The notes under the pieces were generated by a model. The model saw only the letters and a list, made by a program, of their open reading frames with translations, ran no database searches and had not been told where the DNA came from. A program made the position numbers and the translations under genes. Shown piece by piece: positions 1 to 12,539 of a stretch of DNA of 64,000 bases (position 1 is the stretch's first letter; every line of letters begins with the position of its first letter). This stretch comes from Chlorops oryzae (taxonomy: Eukaryota > Arthropoda > Insecta > Diptera > Chloropidae), in contig CM035808.1 of the NCBI GenBank assembly GCA_020466095.1, forward strand, positions 12,318,663-12,382,662, read 5' to 3'.

Positions 1-1519
1 TCATTCGATGCCGCCATTGTTGCTGCCAGCGAAATATCGTGGCTGCTTGGTGTATACAGTGTGCAGCATATTCACCAGAGATTATTGAGGGGCTGTGTTG
101 AATAAGCCTTCGCAAGGGGAAGGTTACAAAAGCATCGAGAGAGTTTTTATAGCAAGTGTTGCAGGGGAATTATTCTTTTCTCTTTATTTTATTAATTGAA
201 GAATTAGAAAAAATTAAATTTTTTTTTGTTTTTTAATTTCTATAATTAAATTTTTTTTTTGTTTTTTTAAAATTTTTATAATTAAAATTTTTTTTTTATT
301 TATTTGTGTTTTGTTTCAAGTTGATGATGGGGGCTCTGATCGTTTCAAGTTTTTGTGCTATTATTATTAGTTTTTTGCCAATTTCTCTTAGAACGTTATA
401 TTTAAAAAAAAAACAAACAATGGTGAGGAAGGGAAGAAGAGGGCACAAAGATGGTTTCTCAAGAGTGCCTCATTACTCGAACAGCTCTAGAAAAATATCG
501 TGTCAGCTCCCTTGTGGCTTTGTGCTGAGAAAGTTTTTTTTTTGCTTGGATTTTGCCCCTGGCGAGACATTTTTCTCGCATGCAAGAAAAATATTAACCC
601 AATGACAATAAGAAGCAATGTTTCTTGACATTGAAAGTTAAAAAAATTTCTAAAATAAATTATTTAAATATTTCGAGAAATGTTTTTATATTTTTTGTCA
701 ATCGTATGCCAGAGACTTTAGAAACAATAAATAGGGCAAAGAAAGAGCCAAAAAAAATATTTTTTTGTTGAATGTCAACAAGCTATAGGATCTGAGATTC
801 TCTCAAAATATCGAATACGATTTAAGGTCTCCATTTAAAAATTGTATATCCAAGATATGAAAATGTATTAAAATGCAGAAAAATAACAGTGAAGTCCATA
901 GTTTGTTGCTTCTTCCTTAGAGCGAGATCTTTGAGCAAAGTGTAAGGAAAAAATATTCTTTCTTGATTGTACCAAATACTATTAGAATGTGATTCCTTTG
1001 TATCTGTTTTTTAATGTGGCTGCTAGTGGGTTAAAGCCTTAATTGAATAAATTTTCAGATAAAGAAATTTTCAATTTTTGTCATCAAGACAAGCCTCGAG
1101 GCTCAAAGACTTTTTCTCTTTTTTCAAATATCGTCTTTTCTTATAAAGGTTTTGGTTTCCTTGGGTCGATTTATAGACTATATGTACGCAAAATTCCTGA
1201 GAGCTCATGAAATCAAAAGAAAATTTATTCAAATTTGTTTTCCTAATCAATATTAAAGACTCGCATGTTATTTTAGAGAGAGAGAAAAAAAAAAACTCAA
1301 TTTCAGCATAAATTTCCTTCCACTCGTTTCCAATCACATGCATTAGAATCGTAATTATATAAGCAAATTATACCCGCAAATTGTCGTCGTGTATAAATTG
1401 TTAATAAGAAATTCTTCAGAATTAGCCACACACATGCGGCTCTGTTGCAGCAACACACCGTGGCCAATCATGCACGGCTCGAAATGCATCGAGAAACGTC
1501 GAAATCGATCGATTCGATT
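1..1519. other. AT-rich non-coding DNA, no gene seen
   Basis: Poly-T runs and A+T-rich unique-looking sequence fill this stretch. The open frames here are short, cross homopolymer runs and show no recognisable domain. No repeat partner elsewhere in the window was noticed. Confidence 0.6.
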
Positions 1520-1522
1520 CGC

Positions 1523-2688
1523 TGCGGTCGATTTGCGGATGGATGTTGGAGCTGAGGCTGGTACTGGCACTGGGACTGGAGGCTGGCTATGTGGAGAGGC
1601 GCCATAAATTAAATGTAAACACTAACTTTACGCTGAAGTTGGAAAACATGGAATCCATTAAAGCACTCATTAGAAAAACAAATACAGCAATTGCGATCGA
1701 ATAGCGATCGGAGTCGTTGGAGTCGTCGTCTTCGTCGCCGTCATAGCTAGACAGCGGAAATGCAAGGATGTAAAGTGCTTGTATGAGAGGCGATCTATGA
1801 GAGGTGGTCTCTGGCTATCCATCACGACAAAAACGCATTCAATTGTGTGGCACGCTACAGCTGCGCAGTGACCGCAATTTTTTTTTATTTCTCCTTGTTC
1901 TCCTTTGCTGCTTTAGGTACCGATTCCTTCCCTCCTTGGGGGTTTGGCTCGATTCGCACACGGCTTTTAACACGTGCACAATGTTCTCGGCGTTTTGAAT
2001 TGAATTTAACTGAATTTAAAGGATAATTGCAATTATTGGTTCAATTTAAAATGCCATGCCAAAACGAAATGTGGTCATTTATGTCAACCATTCGACCGCA
2101 AAACTATTGGCTCGACCGCAAATTGCACATTTCTGCTCATAGAATATGGTATAATTTCCAATGGATATTTCCTTTCTCAATTCTAAACGCAGTTTTGCGT
2201 CGAAATTGTTTTCAAAACAATTTTTTTTTTTTTTTTTTTGGAATGTGCGCATGCGCATGTGTCAAATTTCTTTTCGTTTTGCCTTGCATTGTGACGCGCA
2301 TGCGCAGTCTGCTCGACCGCAATTGTTCGTAATTAGAAAATGTGGGATTAATATTTCAAGAGCATAAGACGCTATTGGGCTTCGTTAATTATCCTTGCGA
2401 GTTCAATTTTAAATAGCAGCAGGATATCTTAGAAATGCGCTGAAATGGCGTCAGGCGGCAGCGTATTTCGATGACTTTTTATTTAATTTCTTTTTTGTAT
2501 TTTTTTTTTTTTGGAGTTCTTTTTTTCGCCTTTTACCTTTCATCTCTGGCGGCCGATTCAGACAGGCGTAAAGAAATCAATCAAACTGCCAAATTACGCT
2601 GCGCATCGACAAATTGTTGCCGACTCGGTTTGATCTAATTTCGTTTCGGTTTTCATTACTCTTTAAACTTCGACCATAACATGCGGTC
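1523..2688. promoter_or_regulatory. Cluster of six RACCGCA (Runx-type) motifs
   Basis: GACCGCA occurs on the + strand at 1870-1876, 2094-2100, 2114-2120 and 2315-2321, and on the - strand at 1523-1529 and 2682-2688. Three of the copies share the longer context TCGACCGCAA. RACCRCA is the known binding core of Runt/Lozenge family factors in flies. In AT-rich DNA such a 7-mer should be rare, so six in about 1.2 kb suggests a regulatory element. Enhancer function is inferred from motif density alone; a local decayed repeat could also produce the three extended copies. Confidence 0.3.
2246..2306. promoter_or_regulatory. Two NRF-1/Ewg-type GCGCATGCGC palindromes
   Basis: TGCGCATGCGCA at 2246-2257 is a perfect 12-bp palindrome, and CGCGCATGCGCA lies at 2295-2306, about 50 bp away. 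YGCGCATGCGCR is the consensus of NRF-1, whose fly relative is Erect wing. The pair sits inside the RACCGCA cluster. Such GC-rich sites stand out against the AT-rich background. Binding is inferred. Confidence 0.35.
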
Positions 2689-4034
2689 GGTCTACTTCCG
2701 TTTCTAATTAGAGAGAGAAAAAAATTAAGAAAAAATAGTATCCTTTTTTTTATTAGTAGGTACCCTCGGTGAGCTCTTGTCTGTCTTATTATTTTTTATT
2801 TAACTGTAAGATGAATGGAAATTAAAAGCTTCATCGTTTCCTGAATCATCTCAACTGATCACGAAGATCGCTGTTAAATTTAAATGCTTTCCTCATCAAA
2901 AAAGGCAGTTGAATGAAGATAACTCTCTGCCTCCTACTATTTAAGGCTGCACAAGCCTCTGGAGATCATCAAATGAAGAGTGGCTTTTTTAAGCCTTTTT
3001 AATCGGCTGGTTAGGGTTTTTTTTTTTTGTTTGTTTTAGTCTTCGGGACTTGGAACTTTTTTTCTTTTATATTTTTATTGTCTCTTGACACCATAATGTT
3101 CGTGTTATTTTGTAGACAATCGTAATAAAATAACTGATCGTTGTCGCTGATAAGTTAATTTACTTTTAATGTGTGCCCTGCATTGATGTGGGGCGTCCGA
3201 AGTGTGCTGAAAGGCAAACAACTTTACACACCACGCACATTCTCGGTGCATCAATGAATGCTGCACTGATTTGTCGAGCATATTTATCAGTTAACAGATC
3301 AAGAAAAAACCAAAAAATAAAAAAAAAAACACATATAAGACAAAACTCAAATGACTGTTAAAGTGTTGAGACAAAAACAAAGATGACCAAATATAAGAAA
3401 AAGACCGACCGAAGAGCGAAACAAACGATTGACGATCCGCGATCGTCGGAATGCTTTTGGAACAGGAAAAACAATACCTTGCCGCAGTGATCGTGGGCCA
3501 TAAAAATTAAAACAAAATAAAAAACAGATAAATAAATTTATAAAATCGGGTCCAACCGCCAAAGAAGGCATTTAACAGTTTGAGGGCTCGAACTGATCTT
3601 GTCTCTTGACTGCTCTTATTTTAATTTATGGAGAATTTAAGAAATTGTCACATTTTCAAGAGTTGTCGGCTTCGATTGGAGGTGATGTCGGATGGTCTTT
3701 TTTCTTGTTTCTTTTTTTTTTGCTATGAAAGGAAATTTAACTTTTCAATTTAGGGAGATGGTAAGGTGACTTGTGCGAAATGATCTAGCGAAGAGGAGGA
3801 ATTTTCACTATTTTTTGATGCTCAAAATCATGCCTGTTTAACGTTTAGGGGACAACGGAGCAATTGGGAAGTGCTATTCACAACATTGCTTTAATCGTTA
3901 GACTTTTGCGTGGAAATATTAGTCTTTTATACGTTAGAGGGTTAAGGAAGTATTTCAAAGCTCATGCAATAGAACCCAGGTAATCTGACCACTGGCATAT
4001 TCGGCACCTCCTGGTGTCCGACTTGTCTACTACT
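2689..4034. other. AT-rich non-coding DNA, no gene seen
   Basis: Poly-T runs and short chance open frames only. No inverted repeat or repeat partner was found here. Confidence 0.55.
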
Positions 4035-4135
4035 CAGGGGTGTCATGGAAATCGATTTAGAAAAATGTTAAAAACCGATAACGTTTTGAAATCGATTCGA
4101 TTTGCGAGCTTTCGAATAATATAAAACCGATATTC
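4035..4135 (+). mobile_element. Possible hAT-like terminus (CAGGGGTGTCA)
   Basis: The segment opens with CAGGGGTGTCATGGAAATCG, which shares its first eleven bases with the left terminus of the MITE at 24196. It is followed by repeated AATCGATT/ACCGATA motifs like those inside that MITE. No matching right terminus was found nearby, so this is at best a broken copy. hAT affiliation rests only on the CAG-GGGTGTCA type end. Confidence 0.3.
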
Positions 4136-7100
4136 CGAAAATATTTTATACTAAAACTTTAGGTCTGTATTGTGGTGTTTAATTAAGTAATTTTGCCATA
4201 CACCATAATGGATTTTTTTTTACTTCACAGAGCAACTTGAAGAATCTTATCATTGGATCTGAAATTTGTCAGATTACAAGGTACTCTTTTGTACAAAATT
4301 CCGGACTATAGGGTGTCTTAGGCAGCTCTCTATTATCCGACAAATTCGATCCCTGCAAAATCTTGTCGGATTACCAGAGGTAATTTTTGAGTCTTCTGGC
4401 ATCTGCACCCAGGATTGCCAGTACTTTGGTGCAGCTTTTCTTTCGGATATGCTCCAAAAATCCTTTTTGCCCAATTTTATATCAAAAAAGGCTTAAGAAA
4501 ATCAATTTTTTAACGTTTAAAGTGGTTTTCGGACATACAATTAAATCCAAAAAATTCCTCAAAATGGGAGAGAGGCCCTCAATCTGGCATGAATATTTCC
4601 ACTACATCATTAAGACTTTCCTATAAATTTTGAGAAAAAATTAAACTCCTAAAAACTGCCTTGATGGAGGAGGTATCTCTGGTTTGTGACACAAGGCCAA
4701 AAATTACTTTAAAGTACCTTTTTTCACCCTTTTGAGAGTACTGCATTGGTCCAACAGCAAAGAAATGGGGCATATCAAGCTCTCTTCTAACCAAAAAGTG
4801 TCTATAATTACCCGATCACAATGCCATAAAAAAAATACTTATTTTCAGCACATATTTTTGTCTAATAAAATCTTGAAACGAAATCTTATCAAACTCTTCA
4901 CTAATTAATAGTCCATAAAAAAGGTGCACATTTTATTTTATGACTGGTTAATTCAACTCTCTTCATCAAGACTTTGTGTCCCGTTCAACTCTTCACATAA
5001 TCTCCCTCCTAACCATCCTTTAAAAGAATTTCAATAAAGAAAGAAAAAAAAAAAAAGAAGAAAGTAAGCCATAAATTTGAATTTATCAGCGTAAAAGCGC
5101 TTCATCCCTTTTCCATTCTTCTCTTTTATGGGTCTTCCAATTTACGTTCATAATATCGAAGAAAAGGTTTTGACCTCCAATAAGCGATAAACGCACCACT
5201 GTCAAGTGTTTTGATTGAAATAAGGTCCCTTCGTGGCACATTTTCAAGACGTCCAGCTGCTCACATAATTCACACCTTAACTCGGAACACTAAAAGGTTC
5301 TTAAGCATCACTTTGAGCGCTTATCAACGAATTTTTTTCCTTTAATCCATCGTTCTTTTTTCGGATTTCGGATTTTTTATTTTTTTTCTTTCATTCCCAT
5401 CTCCCTCTCACTCTTTCGCACTCTCTCTCGATGGGCTGTGGAGCGAACCTGTTTTGTGGAAAGTGTCAAAACATTTTGTCCAAACTAAACGTATATAAAT
5501 TAGCCAAATGTGTGCTGTGCGCAGACGCAGCCGCGACAAGTTGCGGCGTTAGAGCCTCTTTCTGCCCAAATGCGCCTAAGTAGTGCAGTCAGTCAACAGA
5601 AAATGTATTTTTTTTCAATTTTTTTTATTTTTATATTTTTTATTTGATGGTGTTTCTGTGTTGTGCATACACTCATTTGTGGTTTCATGTAGCTTTTAAT
5701 CGTTGCTAATTTGGTACGCTAGTCAGATACCCCGTCGCGTTCGATACTTGGAGGATCCAAGTCGCTTGAGATTCTCATGCAATTTTTTTGTGTGTTTTTT
5801 TTTTTTTTTTTTTTATTGCCAAAGCTCCTCTTCAGTCTTTGTGGATTTTCGTAAAACTGACATTCGGCCTTTCCGTTTATCTTTGAAATTTAATTATAAA
5901 TGTGCGAACAGCGTTTATGTCTTCTAAATGTTCGCTAATAGCGGCAAGAGATTAAAATTTGACATTGATTTGTGCCGGTGGAGATTGGAAGACTAGCGAG
6001 ACAGGTCCGTGGAAAATAAGTGGAAATTTATTAAATTTTTTTTTAATTTAATTTATTTTATTTATTTATTACGAAGGTCCTCAGTTTCTCATAACAACTC
6101 ATCACAGATTCGATTTGAACTTATCGGGAACATTCTTTTCCCATTTAATGAGCTGTGCCTTCGATGCAATCGATGCGCATGTGCAACGGAACAGCGCGTT
6201 CACCTTTTATCACCTCTAAAACTCATCGTTATTGAGAAGTTTACAGCTCTATCACCAAAAAAAATCTTCATCGATCACGATCTCGGCTTGATTGCCCGCT
6301 CGAGTGCCTCTTTGCCCTGGGACTGCGCCCGCGCCTTACCCCCTCCTGCCTTTGACTCGCAGTCTATGTCTATAAAATTAGCATCACCATTTCGTGCAAT
6401 TCTCAACAACATTATAATTTTACGAGCAATTTTATGAGCTTCGCAGCAATGATAAGCTTCTCGTAATTTATTTTTTTTTTTGAAATTTTTTTTTTCTCCG
6501 TTGAAATTAACTTTGTGCAGTCACCATCACCACCACCACCACCGCCATCACTATCACCAACACCAATGCCATCGTATTGTGGCTTATGAAAATCAACAAA
6601 ATTTTAATCGAAATGTGCATAGCATTGAAAATCATATGGAGCCATCGCACAGGACCACGGTAGTTGTATGTGTTTATGACTCAATTCTTCGGGTCGTAAA
6701 AGTGGCATACTTTGTTATCTTCTCAATGAGAATTCCATTTTTTTTTTATGCGATTTTAATCGTTTTGGCTCATAAAACGATGCATTGAGCATTTGTTACC
6801 AATTAAGATCGAAACAATTATGAGCTCTTCAGATGCTTAAGATTACAAATGCAACAAAGTTACATTTTTATTTACTGCTGGATATGCCGTGTTAAAAGGC
6901 CAAAAAAACGCAATCAACTAAAGTGTTTAAAGTTTGTAATTTTAGTAGCAACACACAAAAACTATGAAAGCTTAAGTCGGTCGAAGTCGACCATGATGAC
7001 ACATGCGGCTTTTCGATTTTCTTATTCGGCAGTCAAAGGATTTTACTCTTTCAATTAAAAAAGGATTTTAGATGTGGTCGAGGTGGTTATCAGCATTGCG

Positions 7101-7602
7101 TCTGTTGTCGCTTAGGATTAGGTTAGGTTTGGTTAATGTGGCTGCCACCATGAAGGTTCACACACTCAATCCTCATGGGCCCTTTGTGATACCATGAAAA
7201 ATGGTAAACCAAAGAAAAATAGAAATAATCTACAAACCATCGCATCGATTTCTTAGCTGGGACTCGAAAGATGCTCTTGCATTGATGTAATTGGCATTTC
7301 AGCCATGCTCTTTTCCTAGCAAAATTGTTTTGAGTCTAGAGGCTTTAACTTGTGTCATCAGAATGGTAAAGAGAAAATTGAACGCATTACGGACATGAGC
7401 TATAAGTAAGGTGCTTTGCATTAATTGCTCGGCTATTCTCAACAATTCTGATCATCACTTTAAATCGAAGAAATAAAAATTAAAAATCTGATCAAACAAA
7501 TATTGGAGTTGCTAATATTCACCGTATTAGCGCTTTCTGAATGGTTAGCGTATGGTTCAATGTTAGGTTAGCATTTATCATTATGATCATTACATAGTTG
7601 AG
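4136..7602. other. Non-coding DNA with homopolymer runs
   Basis: The stretch is AT-rich with poly-T and poly-A tracts. A short C-rich (CAC/CAT) run sits at 6521-6570. The 142-codon frame at 6009-6437 has mixed composition, begins in poly-T sequence and shows no domain, so it is treated as chance. A GTATATAAAT motif at 5490-5499 is followed by GC-richer DNA, but no well-placed initiator was found. Confidence 0.5.
6521..6570 (+). repeat. (CAC/CAT)n trinucleotide tract
   Basis: Imperfect CACCAT/CACCAC repeats, which read as a histidine run in one frame. The frame is short and opens in poly-T, so it is taken as a microsatellite rather than a coding repeat. Confidence 0.7.
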
Positions 7603-8378
7603 TTAGCTTATTTACGTTACTGTTATGAATGTTATGCTTATGTTATGATTAGTTGTTATGTATTTATTGATTATGTTATGTTTATGAATTATGTTATGTT
7701 ATGTTATGTTATGTTATGTTATGTTATGTTATTGTTATGTTATGTTATGTTATTGTTATGTTAATGTTATGTTATGTTAATGTTATGTTATGTTATGTTA
7801 TGTTATGTTATGTTATGTTATGTTATGTTATGTTATGTTATGTTATGTTATGTTATGTTATGTGTTATGTTATGTTATGTTATGTTATGTTATGTTATGT
7901 TATGTTATAGTTATGTTATGTTATGTTATGTTATGTTATGTTATGTTATATGTTATGTTATGTTATGTTATGTTATGTTATGTTATGTTATGTTATGTTA
8001 TGTTATGTTATGTTATGTTATGTTATGTTATGTTATGTTATGTTATGTTATGTTATGTTATGTATGTTATGTTATGTTATGTTATGTTTATGTTATGTTA
8101 TGTTATGTTATATGTATTATGTTATGTTATGTTATGTTATGTTATTATGTTATGTTATGTTATGTTAATGTTATGTTATGTTATGTTATGTTATGTTATG
8201 TTATGTTATGTTTATTGTTAGTATGTTATGTTATGTTATGTTATGTTATGTTATGTTATGTTATGTTATGTTTATGTTATGTTATGTTATGTTATGTTAT
8301 GTTATGGTTATGTTAGTTATGTTAGTAGTTATTATGTTATGTTATGTTATGTTATGTTTATGTTAGTAGTTAGTTATA
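7603..8378 (+). repeat. (TTATG)n pentanucleotide satellite
   Basis: A pentamer array of about 0.7 kb, nearly perfect from about 7688 and degenerate at its left edge (GTTATGAATG, GTTATGATTA). Interruptions are mostly one- or two-base indels that shift phase and single substitutions, as expected from replication slippage. Open frames reading Met-Leu-Cys-Tyr-Val are translations of the array, not proteins. Confidence 0.95.
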
Positions 8379-8511
8379 GTTAGTTGAGGTTAGGTTTAGG
8401 TTAGGTTATGGTTAAGGTTAGGTTGGTTAGGTTAGAGTTAGGTTAGGTTAGGTTAGAGTATGTAGGTTAGTAGGTTAGGTTAGGTTAGGTAAGGTTAGGT
8501 TAGGTTAATTG
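8379..8511 (+). repeat. (TTAGG)n telomere-like array fused to (TTATG)n
   Basis: Degenerate (TTAGG)n, the canonical arthropod telomere unit, follows the TTATG array without a gap; a mixed TTAGT/TTATG zone marks the join near 8350-8400. TTAGG and TTATG differ by a single base. Flies have lost TTAGG telomeres, so this is an interstitial tract. It most likely arose by mutation and spread within the pentamer array rather than from a chromosome end. Confidence 0.85.
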
Positions 8512-8719
8512 GGTCTGTCTTATGTAGACACACTTGGACCTAAGATCCGTTGTGATAGCCTGTTTAGGTGAACACCTATCTCTAGAAAGATTCGGAAATC
8601 GCCACAAAGCCAGAGTACTTTGAAACTGCAGTCAAATTTTTGTTTACATTCGATGACCTTAGGGATTAATATACCAGCTTCATAAATACAGAAAATATAC
8701 ATTCTGTATTGTAAATATT

Positions 8720-8815
8720 AGAGATGTAACGAATACTCCGCTTCTATTTAGTATTCGGCCATGCTTTCTGGTATTCACTTTTCGGCCGAATCACTATTCT
8801 TGACAACTCTATTAA
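8720..8815. mobile_element. Possible hAT-like remnant with TATTCGGCC inverted motif
   Basis: AGAGATGTAACGAATACTCC is followed by TATTCGGCC near 8752 and its approximate inverse GGCCGAATCA near 8784. ATGTAACGAATA next to repeated ATTCGG motifs is reminiscent of hAT-type non-autonomous elements. No clear terminal pair or target duplication was found. Confidence 0.25.
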
Positions 8816-11510
8816 ATACTTATACATATCTTCAGCTGCTACAAGATGTGCACAAAACTAAAATACCCTGCTGCAGATGGGTATAGAAACGAGGTTAATC
8901 AGATTTTTTGGGCTTAAAAGCAATTTAACGGGCCTAATTAAAGAACAATAATACGAGTGAATCAATTAAATGAAAATAAGGAACGATTAGAACCAAGAAG
9001 CATCTTGAATCTTTTCCTTCTGAATATCTGAATTATCCTAAGAGATAGGAGAAAACTATTAAAGAAAATTTTATTTGCAGCCAAAATGTCACAATCAAAT
9101 AAAACTCTAAAAGTTTTCTCCATTTAATAACCCATAAAGCGATTATAATTTCCCTTTTTGAGCTTCAAAACAATTTTTTAAAAAACCGACAATATAATTT
9201 GAAAATTTTCCTTATCAATGATCAAAGAGCAAACAAAATCGCATTCAGTCCATAAAGTGAAAAAAAAAAACAGCACAAAAACTGCATTGCCTTGAACTCT
9301 GAAAAGCATTTTGTTCACGAAAAAAAAAGTCGGGGGCAAAAAGTATGCCAATTAGTTGGCAAAAATAACCTCGAGGACATTTTGTTCAATGGCAGAAGCT
9401 ATCGAATTGCATGAAACTGTTTTCAATACACACAATACACATTTACTTAACCCCATGGCCAGCCATCCAGCCAGCGAGTCCGCCAGCCGGCCGACTCGCC
9501 GGCCATATTCTTTCTTGCTTTCCTTGCGTTTCGTCCGGACTCTGCAATTTAAAGTCATAAAGCGAAATGTCGCCAATTAAAATGCCTTCGTGACATAAAT
9601 GCATGTCATGTAAATTGTGTTAAAATTACATAAAAATTCGAAGCGCATTGCATGACTACAAGTGTGCGCGCCAAAAACTATGCAACACAATTTGCACGAC
9701 GTTTTAGCTGTTAGCGTTTCTTTCGTCCTTTCGGGGGGCAATCAATTAGAAATGCCGTGTAGAAAAATCGCTTCAGATTTCGCTCGTATTAACGGTCGAC
9801 ACAATTACAAAATGCTCGTATTTAAAAACGTCACACTAGTCAAGTGGATCAGGTGGGAAATGGCGGGAGAGTGCAAGTGTCCAAGCGAGCCCATGAATTC
9901 GAGTCGGAATTTGAATTCGCGATGGAGCGTGTGCGATACGAACGAAACGAGCTGCAATCAGAGGAGCCTATATTTTTTTTCTCTTCCTTTTTTCTGATGG
10001 TCACTTAGAGCGCTTAAAAGTTCGGTTCCTGCGTGCTTTGCTTGACATGCGAGCGATTTCGCGCATGCAACATTTTGTCGCATGTTGCAGCAACACGTTT
10101 AAAGGATTCTCATGTCAAGAGGGTGAAAATTTGTTGATTTTTTTTTTTTTTTTCTTTCTTCGAGTCACAGAGTGAGAAAGAGAGAGAGTGAGGGGGGTGA
10201 ACACCAACCTCGCTGGGGGATTCAAATTACTAAACGGGAGGTTGTTTTTTATTAACACCTAAGCACGAGTTTTCCCCCTCGCCGTGATGAATGCTCCCAT
10301 GGCTGTGTGGATGCATGCTAATGGGAGGTGGTCATTTCTATGAAGTGGTTATAAAACTGCTTTCGTGTGCTTTATCGCTCTTTTGCATGTATGTTTAGCG
10401 ATGTGTACGTTTTGGCCGGAGCCTTTCAACTTCTAAGTGCAACAATTAAAATTGTATTCCGTAATCGCGTGCATCGTATCTGCATACAGCACACAAAACT
10501 CAGTTGCATTGACATAAATTTCCAGTCAAATGGAGTTTTCAAATTTAACGCTTTGCGATTGTGTATTCCCAAGCAATGAAAAGGAAATTAAAAGTTTATA
10601 TGATAAAAAAAAAAAAATAAAAAAAAAATAACCCACCATCCAACCAACATAATTGGCCTGAAGCATGCTACCTATGGATGTGTGTGCCTTTAAGGAAATT
10701 ATGAATTAATTCTTTAAGAATGATACTGATTGCCATGAGGACGTGTTCCTTAACACTTTAACTCACCCTCGATGTTGCTAGTTCGTCCGTGAAAGTTTTA
10801 ATGTGCTTCATCTACCTTCTTTCTGCTGCATCTTAAGGATTTCCAAGAACAGCAACCTTATTGAGAGAACTGAAATGGTCATTTCGATCAAGGTCTCAAT
10901 CCAAATGATTGATGAATCGATTAATGTATTGCAATAAAATGAAAAAAAAAAAATAAATAAAATTGCGAACTAAAAGGTGAAGGAGGAACCTCAAAAAAAA
11001 TGTCACATTAGTGTTCAAGGGATTGCTTTAAAAAAAAATAAAGAAAACATAAAAAGGATCTTCGTACAAGAACAAAAAAAAAAAAAATAATAATCCTGCA
11101 ATGAATTTGAAAAAAAAAAAAAATAAATACAAAAAAGTAGAATGAACTTAAGTCCTTTTTTTTTACCACTTTTCCCATTCAATAGAATCCCCGACTCCGA
11201 GTCTGTTCGGTTACTTACCGCTACAATTAATCACTTTGTTTGACATTTTCATGTATCAAAAGCGTCAAGCGTCAGAATTTGACGTAATTAAGTCGCGTTT
11301 ACCGCAAATGAGCTGAATTAATGCAATCTAACACAATTGATACGGAGGTCTGTGGAAAGTCCATAATATCCCATTCAATAGAAATTAATTCCAATAGCAC
11401 CCACAAAACAGCAGGCCACTTCAACCTATGGCTATACAATATGTTACGTTATGTTATGTGTACGGTGACTTAAGACGGGGTTAAATGGCTTTAATCACTT
11501 CGCGTCGAAA
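8816..11510. other. Non-coding DNA, no gene supported
   Basis: AT-rich sequence with poly-A runs at 10603-10628, 11073-11088 and 11110-11123. A GC-richer patch at 9455-9515 contains GGCCGACTCGCCGGCC-like inverted bases and open frames on both strands (9352-9580). Both frames are of similar length and neither shows a domain, so neither is called. Confidence 0.5.
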
Positions 11511-11537
11511 TAGTAGTAGTAGTAGTAGTAGTAGTAG
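11511..11537 (+). repeat. (TAG)n microsatellite
   Basis: About nine TAG units. It translates as a tyrosine run on the - strand; no gene is implied. Confidence 0.9.
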
Positions 11538-11706
11538 GAGGAACATTGAGCATCGACCGCGAAAAGTGGCACTCGAACACGCATTCTTGACAAGTCGACG
11601 CAAGCCGAGGGCGGTCCGGGTACGTGCCTCTTAGGCTTCGCTGCTATTGTAGTCACGTGGCCGTATGACGATGATTTATACAACAACTGCAACAATAACA
11701 TTAGCC

Positions 11707-11731
11707 GCAGCAGCAGCAGCAGCAGCAGCAG
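11707..11731 (+). repeat. (CAG)n microsatellite
   Basis: About eight CAG units. Frames on both strands translate it as alanine or leucine runs. Composition and flanks give no reason to call a coding CAG (opa) repeat. Confidence 0.9.
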
Positions 11732-11737
11732 TGGGAA

Positions 11738-12539
11738 GCAAATTATTCGTAGCTGTAAGGCAAATAACGGAAACAAAACACCGTTCAAAAGCACTTACGG
11801 ACTTTCCATTCGAATCGAAAAAGGACCTCGCCCAGGCATGGGAACTGTTGGCGTTGAAGTTTTTCACGATTACGCTTGTTCGCATTCAAATTGTTTCCAA
11901 AATTGCCTGATGTTTGGTCAAGAGGTGAAGCGTTAAACAACAACTAACATAGATTTTGGTCAGCGCGAAGGAAGTCCTTGGCGAGTTCACGTTGACATTT
12001 CTTGCGCCTTTTTTAGTGTACAATTTTCTCATTTTATTTTTTGTTATTTTTTTTTTTTTTTTTCGATTATTTATTGTCGAGCATTTTTCTCTTAATGAAC
12101 TCAATATGTACTTTTTAATGTTATTTTTTCTGTATTCTTCGCTAATTGTGTCAGGTTTTCTATTCTTAAGGGCGCTATTAGTGGCTTATATTGGCTATTT
12201 TTCTTGTTTTTGTATATTTCTTTTTTTTTTTTTTTTTTTTGCCTTAAGATCCTTGTCGTCGATAGGAGCATGAAATGGTCGTTGATTAAAGATTTCTTGA
12301 AATGTTATTGGTCACGCAAGAGCACTGAGGTTCTTTAAATGTCCTGACTTTGGAGTTATGAAAATTTTTCTCTTTTTATCTCAAGGCTTTTTATAGATTT
12401 TGAAAAGAATTTAATGATTTTTTAAAATCTTATTTATTTGCTTTAATGTACGGGTCAAATAAGCCTACATTTATGAATATCAATTTTTAAAAATATATAT
12501 TTGTATGGCGGAAAAGGCCATCTCCTATTTATGCTTGTA
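11738..12539. other. Non-coding DNA with long poly-T runs
   Basis: Poly-T tracts lie at about 12047-12063 and 12219-12240. Frames crossing them read as phenylalanine runs. No gene is seen. Confidence 0.5.

Noticed and set aside
5490..5600. GTATATAAAT with downstream GTCAGTC as a promoter
   Set aside because: The initiator-like motif is about 95 bp downstream rather than about 30, and no frame or exon follows.
5988..6002. TTGGAAGACTAG matches the first bases of miR-7
   Set aside because: The rest of the mature sequence differs and no hairpin arm is present.
6009..6437. 142-codon frame
   Set aside because: Starts in poly-T sequence, no domain, no promoter or splice context, typical of chance in 64 kb.
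7701..8366. Several open frames reading Met-Leu-Cys-Tyr-Val repeats
   Set aside because: Pure translation of the (TTATG)n satellite in three frames.
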